A stretch of 33,733 nucleotides of DNA. Source: Nostoc sp. JL33. Lineage in GTDB: Bacteria; Cyanobacteriota; Cyanobacteriia; Cyanobacteriales; Nostocaceae. The stretch covers positions 1 to 33,733 of the forward strand of contig NZ_JABXKP010000009.1 in the NCBI RefSeq assembly GCF_017114985.1, read 5' to 3'. The translations under genes were made by a program, and so were the position numbers. The notes below the pieces were generated by a model, which did not search any database, was not told the origin of the DNA, and was given only the letters and a program-made list of their open reading frames with translations. Positions within the stretch are counted from its first letter, which is position 1; each line of letters starts with the position of its first letter. Positions 25,223-31,166 of the stretch are shown piece after piece.

Positions 25223-25546
25223 GTGGCGATCGTGAATATAGAGGAATTCCTGCGATTGATGGAAAAGCAGCGCCCATGTCCTCAGACACTGCCAAAAGGG
25301 CTGCAAGCAATGTGGTATGACAAAAAAGGTGATTGGAGCAAAGCTCATGAAATACTTGGCAATGCCAGCGATGCCGATAGTGCCTGGGTTCATGCTTACC
25401 TGCACCGCAAAGAAGGCGATTTGAACAATGCCCGTTACTGGTATCAACGCAGTGGTCAGCCAGAGTTTTTAGGAGAACTAAGTCAGGAATGGGAACAAAT
25501 AACTTCTGTATTGCTAAGGAAGGTCAACGCGACGCATGAATGCTGA
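25223..25546 (+). CDS. Small TPR-like conserved protein
   Basis: A 107-residue helical protein. MWYDKKGDWSKAHEILGNAS then WVHAYLHRKEGDLNNARYWY look like two TPR-like helix pairs, a widely conserved small family of unknown function. The start is GTG at 25223; a second GTG at 25232 is possible. Its end overlaps the pentapeptide gene by 11 bases, so the two are very likely co-translated. No signal peptide is present. Confidence 0.72.
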   Translation: MAIVNIEEFLRLMEKQRPCPQTLPKGLQAMWYDKKGDWSKAHEILGNASDADSAWVHAYLHRKEGDLNNARYWYQRSGQPEFLGELSQEWEQITSVLLRKVNATHEC

Positions 25547-25904
25547 AGAATTAAAAAGGCGTTTTGCCGCCGGGGAAAGATATTTTCCAGCCGTCAACTT
25601 AAGTGGCGACAAGCTGATTGGAGCCTATTTGCCTGGAATAAATTTATGGGGTTCTGACTTGAGTGGAGCTAACCTAGCTAAAGCTAAACTCTGGGGAGCA
25701 GATTTGAGTAGAGCTAACTTAGCCAAAGCGAACTTGACCAGAGCTAATTTGAGCGGTGTCAAACTGAATGAAGCAAATCTCCGGGGAGCCAAACTCAACT
25801 ATGCCAAGTTGTATGGAGCGAATCTGACTGGCGCTTACTACGATGAAAGCACACGGTTTTCTAGAGGTTTTGACCCCATCAGTAGAAATATGCGGAAGGT
25901 ATGA
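25536..25904 (+). CDS. Pentapeptide-repeat protein, coupled to the TPR-like gene
   Basis: A 122-residue protein. The cap MNAEELKRRFAAGERYFPAV matches that of the protein at 15448. About 14 pentapeptides of the type (L/A)xGA(N/D)L follow (residues 21-105), and a short basic tail FSRGFDPISRNMRKV ends it. The ATG overlaps the end of the preceding gene (11 bases); AAGGAAGG lies about 11 bases upstream. The coupling suggests the TPR-like protein and this one act together. Function unknown; role as a protein-interaction rod is inference. Confidence 0.88.
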   Translation: MNAEELKRRFAAGERYFPAVNLSGDKLIGAYLPGINLWGSDLSGANLAKAKLWGADLSRANLAKANLTRANLSGVKLNEANLRGAKLNYAKLYGANLTGAYYDESTRFSRGFDPISRNMRKV

Positions 25905-26075
25905 AAGGGATTGGGGACTAGGACATTTATTTGCGAACGGATTTAATATTACAGCGTTTTTCAATTTATCCGCTAGTCGTAGAGAATTTATGCAGCAATT
26001 CTCTACGACTGAAGCCTTAATTCTTTCTGATTAAATTGGCGATCGCGTAGCGTCTTCTAAAGGACAAGGTATTAT

Positions 26076-27068
26076 TTAAATAACTGATTTTGATACGTGT
26101 TGATGTGAGCTATCTGACATAGACGATATCAACATTTGTTCAAAGACTTTAGAAAGAGCAGTTTGAAAACGCTGACGATGCTTGAGTTTGAAAAAAGGCC
26201 GAACTATTTCTGCGTAGGCGTAGCTCGCCGTAGGCATCGCACCTTTGCCTTCTCTGTTATCAATAACTCGAATTGCCCGCAGAGTTCCCAACTGGATTTC
26301 TTTTTTTACCATCAACTCAGAAATTCCAATTGCACCGACACCATCTTCGATCGCGGCTTTTGTCATCTCTCCACTATTGAACACTAAAATTACATTCAGT
26401 TCACTGAGATCGATTCCCCAATTTTGGAGGGCTTCCTCAAACCTTTGCTGGGTTCCAGAACCAGGTTCTCGCATCACCCAAAGGGTTTGAGTCAATTGGC
26501 TTAAGTCAATTTCTCCCCACTCAAACCAAGGGTGTTTTTTACCTACCACAATTTGCAAGCGATCGCTCCCCACTATTTCGTACTCCAGAGTATTCTGAAG
26601 CGCTGGCTTCACATCCCCTTCCACCAAACCCAAATCAAACTGTCCTGTCGCCGTTCCTAGACAAATCTCTTCTGTATTGGCAAGGCTACAGTCAATCTTG
26701 ATACCGGGATATTGGCTCTTAAACTCACTAATCTTACTTGGTAGCCAGTAGTTACCAATTGTCAGACTCGACCCTAATTTCAATTCCCCGCGTTGCAGAT
26801 TGTTCAATTCTCGCAATCCCCTTTCAGTCAAGGAAACTTGATCGAGAATTTTCTGTGCTTCTACTTGCAATAATTTACCCGCCTCAGCAATCTCGATATG
26901 GCGACCAATCCGATGGAATAGTTTCACTCCGTATTCTTGCTCTAAGTTGTGGATTGCTGCGCTGACGGCAGGTTGTGTAATATAAAGCTCCTCTGCTGCG
27001 CGAGTAAAGTGTAAGTGTTGCGCCACAGCCTGAAAGATTTTTAGCTGCTCAAGCGTCATTCCTGCCAT
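26076..27068 (-). CDS. LysR-type transcriptional regulator with an in-frame repeat insertion
   Basis: A 330-residue LysR regulator. The winged helix-turn-helix is at 4-62 (TLEQLKIFQAVAQHLHFTRA, ITQPAVSAAIHNLEQEYG). The effector domain 94-310 has the usual periplasmic-binding-protein shape, with SSLTIGNYWLP at its start and the hinge motif near GAIGIS. Residues 276-287 (GAMPTASYAYAE) are encoded by a palindromic repeat (26208-26243); without it KG would run directly into EIVRPFFKLKHRQ, the normal end of this family. The gene is divergent from the CadD gene, with a symmetric site between them, so it probably regulates that gene and itself. ATG at 27059 (MTLEQ) is an alternative start. Confidence 0.88.
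   Translation of the reverse strand: MAGMTLEQLKIFQAVAQHLHFTRAAEELYITQPAVSAAIHNLEQEYGVKLFHRIGRHIEIAEAGKLLQVEAQKILDQVSLTERGLRELNNLQRGELKLGSSLTIGNYWLPSKISEFKSQYPGIKIDCSLANTEEICLGTATGQFDLGLVEGDVKPALQNTLEYEIVGSDRLQIVVGKKHPWFEWGEIDLSQLTQTLWVMREPGSGTQQRFEEALQNWGIDLSELNVILVFNSGEMTKAAIEDGVGAIGISELMVKKEIQLGTLRAIRVIDNREGKGAMPTASYAYAEIVRPFFKLKHRQRFQTALSKVFEQMLISSMSDSSHQHVSKSVI
26208..26243 (-). repeat. Palindromic repeat inside the LysR coding sequence
   Basis: GCGTAGGCGTAGCTCGCCGT followed by AGGCATCGC matches the intergenic unit at 3451-3480 closely. Its length is a multiple of three relative to the usual protein, so the frame is kept. Confidence 0.72.
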
Positions 27069-27090
27069 TTATGGTATCCCTACAACTTGG

Positions 27091-27128
27091 TGTCAAAATT
27101 TTAATCACTTTCATTTATCATTTTGACA
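27091..27128. promoter_or_regulatory. Symmetric operator/divergent promoter site between LysR and CadD genes
   Basis: TGTCAAAAT (27091-27099) and ATTTTGACA (27120-27128) are exact inverted repeats with a 20-base spacer. Each arm contains a TTGACA -35 hexamer pointing outwards; on the minus strand CATAAA follows after 17 bases, on the plus strand only a weak -10 is seen. A LysR tetramer would suit such an arrangement. Confidence 0.5.
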
Positions 27129-27237
27129 AACAAAAGCATTTGATTCTATCGGTTACTTTGACTAAAGTATAAATCAAGGCTTCGGCACAGAACCAAACGG
27201 ACAAGTAGAAAGCAGGGGATGAAGGAGATGAGGGAGA

Positions 27238-27344
27238 ATGAGAATTTTAGATTTTAGATTTTAGATTTTGGATTAAAGAACTGAAATTTAATCCAAAATC
27301 CAAAATTGAATTGCCCTATACCCTATGCCCTATGCCCTATGCCC
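27238..27344. repeat. Heptamer tandem repeats and fold-back
   Basis: TTTTAGA heptamers (27241-27265) face TTTAATCCAAAATCC (27287-27301) as an inverted repeat, followed by four GCCCTAT-type heptamers (27313-27344). These are the short tandem repeats typical of heterocystous cyanobacteria. They push the CadD gene away from its operator. Confidence 0.8.
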
Positions 27345-27370
27345 AAGCATGAAAATAAGGACTTCTAAAA

Positions 27371-28072
27371 ATGAGCGATTTAGTAACTGCAATTACCACA
27401 GGGATTACGGCATTCACTGCCACCAACATCGATGATATTGTCATTCTGACGCTGCTTTTCTCACAAATAAATAAAACGTTCCGCAGTCGTCATATTCTTG
27501 GTGGTCAGTATCTCGGCTTTGCTGCATTGATCATTGCTAGCCTTCCCGGTTTCTTCGGTGGACTAATTATACCGCAGGACTGGATTAGACTACTTGGTTT
27601 AATGCCAATAATCATTGGTATGAGTAGTTTACTAAAACGCGAAGAGGATTCATCAGAAGAAGCCAAAGAAGAAACCGAGCCGTCTTGCCCCTCTATAATT
27701 AGCAATTTTCTCTCTCCGCAAACATGCAATGTAGCTGCGATCGCCTTTGCTAATGGTAGTGATAATATCAGCGTCTACGTGCCCCTATTTGCCAACTCGG
27801 AATTAGATAGTCTGCTGGTGATACTAGGTGTATTTTTTACAATGGTGGGTGTATGGTGTTATACCGCTTATAAGTTAACCTACTTGCCTGCGATCGCAAA
27901 CTTTTTAACTGAAAATGGCAACACTTTTGTGCCTTGTATCTTGATTGGTCTGGGTGTGTTTATAGTCATGGAAAATATGACTTTTACTCTTATAGCTGTA
28001 GGTTCTAGTTATCTCATTTCATTGATTTTAAATATGAATAATCAGCCATCGCCTAAAGAGCAAATTAATTAA
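27371..28072 (+). CDS. CadD-family cadmium-resistance transporter
   Basis: A 233-residue membrane protein with five to six hydrophobic helices and an acidic cytoplasmic loop (KREEDSSEEAKEETEP, about 90-106). The conserved motifs FTATNIDDIVILTLLF near the start and AFANGSDNISVYVPLF in the middle define the Cad family, LysE-superfamily exporters first known for Cd resistance. In cyanobacteria the real substrate may differ. It is divergent from a LysR gene and followed 12 bases later by a frame leading into the secreted-protein gene, so the two may be co-transcribed. Confidence 0.85.
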   Translation: MSDLVTAITTGITAFTATNIDDIVILTLLFSQINKTFRSRHILGGQYLGFAALIIASLPGFFGGLIIPQDWIRLLGLMPIIIGMSSLLKREEDSSEEAKEETEPSCPSIISNFLSPQTCNVAAIAFANGSDNISVYVPLFANSELDSLLVILGVFFTMVGVWCYTAYKLTYLPAIANFLTENGNTFVPCILIGLGVFIVMENMTFTLIAVGSSYLISLILNMNNQPSPKEQIN

Positions 28073-28156
28073 GTCTTTAAGAAGATGTTCATCCTGAACT
28101 TTTTGGTCAAAATAAATTACAAGTTGCAAAATTTACCCATCAACAGGACTAAAATC

Positions 28157-28819
28157 ATGAAAATCTGGAAATCTCTGCTAATTGTCTTGATGATTGTTGT
28201 TAATCTTGCCTTTGCTCAACCTTCTTTTGCTGATAGACCAAAATTTAGCAAAAACCCTGACTATATCGAAGTCACTAAAGCTCTTAAGGAACTGTCTCAG
28301 ACCAAAGATGCCCAAACTCAAGTTGAAGGTCTTACACCAGAAGAAATTCAAAAGAGAACCGAGGAATTAACACTGCAAAAATATGCTTTAGAGACGGGAA
28401 TTAACTGGGGTAAATGCGAAAACCAAACAGGTAATACCATAGCAGTATATGGCAAAACACCAAATGATGAAGACGATGAAGATGCCCTATACGACAATAA
28501 TCTGTATTTTTTAGCTAATGGTCAGTCCACTAAAAATAACTGGGATTGTGATGGCATCTATCTAGCGAATGATGTCAAAGTAGCAAATTTCACTTCTAGT
28601 CCTAATGGGCAAGGTAATGAATTGAGAGGCCCGGCTGCTCTGAAGATACTTGATGGAACTCAGTTGGTGGTTAAGGCGAATCCAGATACTGCTGCGATTG
28701 AATTGAATGTTCCTACTGTGAAAGTTCTTAACAGCAAAAAGGCTAACTGGTTTATCCCAGATATATCACAGGCTCTGATAGATACACGAGTTCCTAATGT
28801 GCCTACCAATCAGTCTTGA
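28157..28819 (+). CDS. Secreted protein of unknown function
   Basis: A 220-residue protein with a clear signal peptide MKIWKSLLIVLMIVVNLAFA ending at QPSFA-DRP. The mature part has a helical, charged first half (YIEVTKALKELSQTKDAQTQ, LTPEEIQKRTEELTLQKYAL) and then a beta-rich half with two cysteines (WGKCENQTGN, NWDCDGIYL) that could form a disulfide outside the cytoplasm. I do not recognise the family. An in-frame ATG at 28085 exists, but the signal peptide shows 28157 is the real start. It is probably co-transcribed with the CadD-type gene. Confidence 0.75.
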   Translation: MKIWKSLLIVLMIVVNLAFAQPSFADRPKFSKNPDYIEVTKALKELSQTKDAQTQVEGLTPEEIQKRTEELTLQKYALETGINWGKCENQTGNTIAVYGKTPNDEDDEDALYDNNLYFLANGQSTKNNWDCDGIYLANDVKVANFTSSPNGQGNELRGPAALKILDGTQLVVKANPDTAAIELNVPTVKVLNSKKANWFIPDISQALIDTRVPNVPTNQS

Positions 28820-28871
28820 AATAGAAGCACATAGTCTATTTTTGAACGATTGTTCGGAATTTAAATCGGAT

Positions 28872-28940
28872 AACAGCCAAAATCAGAGGAAAACAGGACA
28901 CGCACTAGTGAAAAACCTCTCTGATATTGGCTGTTTTCTT
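28872..28940 (+). terminator. Probable terminator after the secreted-protein gene
   Basis: AACAGCCAA (28872-28880) pairs with TTGGCTGTT (28927-28935), extended inside by AATCAGAGG with CCTCTCTGAT; the right arm is followed by TTCTT. The loop is long, so efficiency is uncertain. Confidence 0.55.
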
Positions 28941-29048
28941 AATTACACCTTATTACTTACACTTGCTCTCTACCATCAATTACGAATTACGAATTATTCA
29001 CTCAGGCTTGTTTTCTTTCGATATCTGCATTAAAATAAATTTTGAAAA

Positions 29049-29606
29049 ATGTATAATCACAACAGGTATATTTCAGTAGCGCAAATATTGCGCTGGGTGC
29101 AAATCATCTGGAAGGAGATTTCCTATTACCTCCGCGTTTTTTTGAAAAGAGCCTCATTGGGGATAAGGGTATTATTGATGCAGTTAAAATTGAAACCTAC
29201 AGAAGAAGATAAAGCTCAAAAAAAGGCAGGACGACTTAATCCGTCTAGAGTCCGAGATCACTTGGCAAATGAGCGTACCTACCTCGCTTGGATGCGGACA
29301 GGGATCGCTCTTTTGGGTTTTGGTGTCGTCATCGTGCGTTTGCGTGCCTTCCAAGTACCTTTGATACCCCGTCCTGGCAACGGCTGGAAGTTAGGTTTAG
29401 TCTTCTCGCTGGTGGGTTTAATCACAGTGTGGCTCTCAACGTCACACTATTTCGCTGTCCGTCGTGATATCGAAGAAGATACTTATGAACCAACAGACCG
29501 TTGGGTGTTGCTGTTCAGTCTCGCTGTAATGATTCTCGGAACTGGGGTAATCTATTTTGTTTTTACAACTTCTTTAGATCCAATGAGTCCACTTATCCCT
29601 GAGTAA
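29049..29606 (+). CDS. DUF202/YidH-family membrane protein
   Basis: A 185-residue protein. The DUF202 signature RVRDHLANERTYLAWMRTGIALLGFGVVIVRL is at about 66-97, followed by two more hydrophobic helices (near 115-135 and 150-175): three in all. These are small inner-membrane proteins related to the Vtc1-type fold; their role is not settled. An in-frame ATG at 29178 (MQLKLKPTEE) would remove a 43-residue amphipathic lead; the lead YLRVFLKRASLGIRVLL is plausible either way. Confidence 0.82.
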   Translation: MYNHNRYISVAQILRWVQIIWKEISYYLRVFLKRASLGIRVLLMQLKLKPTEEDKAQKKAGRLNPSRVRDHLANERTYLAWMRTGIALLGFGVVIVRLRAFQVPLIPRPGNGWKLGLVFSLVGLITVWLSTSHYFAVRRDIEEDTYEPTDRWVLLFSLAVMILGTGVIYFVFTTSLDPMSPLIPE

Positions 29607-29639
29607 TAGTATTTTTAATCGTAAGATAGTTACTATCTT

Positions 29640-29830
29640 GACCATCAATGCCACAAGCGAAAACCAAGCGGTGGAGGTATATGTTCCAAGAAAAAGATTT
29701 GGGTCTTGGGAACCAGGACTCCTGACAAGAGGAGGGAATGTAAGACCAAAAAAACTACGGAGTTTTTAAGGCTATTCCCGATGAATTGGGAAGCTGAGAC
29801 TTCAGCCGGAGGCAAGTCTGAGTAGTTCAC
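29640..29830 (+). mobile_element. IS200/IS605-type right-end remnant with TnpB tail
   Basis: A frame reading TINATSENQAVEVYVPRKRF then GSWEPGLLTRGGNVRPKKLRSF and stop (29768-29770) resembles the C-terminal tail of cyanobacterial TnpB. After it come AGACTT/AAGTCT stem arms (29800-29822) and GAGTAGTTCAC at the end, the usual layout of an IS605 right end and of the omega-RNA that overlaps it. The body of tnpB and any tnpA are missing. The end touches the stop codon of the methyltransferase gene. Confidence 0.5.
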
Positions 29831-30549
29831 AATCGCACCTTATACAACTCGAATAATTCCCCTGATTTCTGCGCTATTACTTTAGCACCAGCCGCCTTAA
29901 TCGTTTTTTCCCACTTAGCCAAAGGCTCTAAAAACACCTCAGCCCCCAAATAGGTTTCTAGAACTGCCCAATCTTCTGCTAAAGGCTGTTCTGGGTTGAG
30001 GATGTCAAATACAAAATGTCCACCTGGTTTTAACACCCGCTTAACCTCTGCCAATACAGCATCCCAATATTCGAGTGGAAAATAGCAGCTAAATCCTGTG
30101 GCGATCGCTAGATCAAACTGCTCTGCTGAATAGTTTAACTGATCAGCTGCTCCCAACTCAACACCTTTGAACAGCTTAGAATTCAACTGCGGCCCACGAG
30201 AATTAAGGGTATCGCGTGCCACATTACTGATTTCTTGCCCATGAAAAAATGCTTGCCAATCCCGCCAAGGATAGATTAAAAAGCTGATACCACAGCCGAT
30301 ATCTATACAGTGCTGGTTTTTTTGAGGTTTAGCAATTTCCCAGAAAGGGGAAGCAATTCTCCCTGAGAAACTACCTCCAATCCACTCGCGGAATATTGGC
30401 ATCGCCTGTACTTCTGTTGGGAGTTCAAAGGTTTCACCTTGATATTCTCGGTTAAAGCGATAAGCTACTTGGCCTAATCTTTCGTCCCAGTTGGTTGATT
30501 TGTTTGAACTAAAGAGATTTTGGAACTGTGAATCGGACTTTTTAGACAT
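29827..30549 (-). CDS. Class I SAM-dependent methyltransferase
   Basis: A 240-residue methyltransferase. Motif I CIDIGCGISFL (81-91) binds S-adenosylmethionine; FDLAIATGFSCYFPLEYW (about 145-162) is motif II/IV and VKRVLKPGGHFVFDIL (169-184) the post-motif strand. This is a methyltransferase-11/25-like small-molecule enzyme; the substrate is unknown. The N-terminal 60 residues, with WDERLGQVAYRFNREYQGET, appear specific to a cyanobacterial subfamily. Its 3' end adjoins the IS remnant, but the protein does not look truncated. Confidence 0.85.
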   Translation of the reverse strand: MSKKSDSQFQNLFSSNKSTNWDERLGQVAYRFNREYQGETFELPTEVQAMPIFREWIGGSFSGRIASPFWEIAKPQKNQHCIDIGCGISFLIYPWRDWQAFFHGQEISNVARDTLNSRGPQLNSKLFKGVELGAADQLNYSAEQFDLAIATGFSCYFPLEYWDAVLAEVKRVLKPGGHFVFDILNPEQPLAEDWAVLETYLGAEVFLEPLAKWEKTIKAAGAKVIAQKSGELFELYKVRL

Positions 30550-30758
30550 TAGGTTTTTATTAGTTTTTAAGTACTTTAGTCAAGTTCTAGTGTAGACAAA
30601 GTGCAAGCAGTAACTGCAAAATAGCTTACCTGAATCCCTAGCAAGAATAAAAGGGCTAATAAAGTTTGTTACAGAAGTGTTGAATGTTAAGAAAAAGCCG
30701 AGAAATTGCCTTGGGATGTTGTTTAAAATAAGCCTGGAGTTACTTGCAGATCAACACT

Positions 30759-31085
30759 ATGGCAGAAATTCAGTTGGCGATTGAGGGTAAAGATGCGATC
30801 GCAGCAACAGAGGCGCTTTTGGCAATTCCTGGTATATCTGGTAACTATGCAGTCAGTTCAGATGCACCGGAAAGAGAAGGAGTAACCGCAACAGTTGCTA
30901 CCATCGTTGGTATTGTTGGGGGTGCGATCGCTATTGCTGAACAAATCCGCAAGTGGTATCAAGAGTATAAAGCTAAACAGTCTGGTAAAAGAATTGAAAA
31001 GGTGTTGATTGTCGGGCGTAATGGTAGGCGACTCCTTTTAGAGGATGCAACGCTGGAAGAAATTCGCCAAATTTTAGAATCGTAG
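30759..31085 (+). CDS. EACC1-like small protein (effector-associated constant component)
   Basis: A 108-residue protein. It begins with a strand and helix (MAEIQLAIEGKDAIAATEAL), has a glycine-rich hydrophobic helix at 42-62 (GVTATVATIVGIVGGAIAIA) followed by EQIRKWYQEY, and ends with two strands and a helix (KVLIVGRNGRRLLL, EEIRQILES). This order fits EACC1, described as the constant partner of variable effectors in bacterial conflict systems. It lies 81 bases before a CHAT-STAND-TPR gene on the same strand, which supports the reading. The ATG at 30759 is chosen over an in-frame TTG at 30744. Family match is by eye; role as sensor or adaptor for the downstream effector is inference. Confidence 0.6.
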   Translation: MAEIQLAIEGKDAIAATEALLAIPGISGNYAVSSDAPEREGVTATVATIVGIVGGAIAIAEQIRKWYQEYKAKQSGKRIEKVLIVGRNGRRLLLEDATLEEIRQILES

Positions 31086-31105
31086 AGACGCGATTAATCG
31101 CGTCT
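31086..31105. repeat. Perfect 20-bp palindrome between EACC1-like and CHAT genes
   Basis: AGACGCGATTAATCGCGTCT is fully self-complementary and starts right at the stop codon of the EACC1-like gene. A diverged copy is at 13343-13371. As a stem it could attenuate transcription or protect mRNA between the two genes. Confidence 0.85.
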
Positions 31106-31166
31106 GTTGTTACGGAATTGGGGGTGGTAGACTTGGGGTAAATACTGAAGTCTCAAGATTCAAAGC

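Noticed and set aside
27241..27344. Tandem repeats considered as a CRISPR array
   Set aside because: The units are 7 bases long without spacers; they are short tandem repeats. No CRISPR array was seen in the window.
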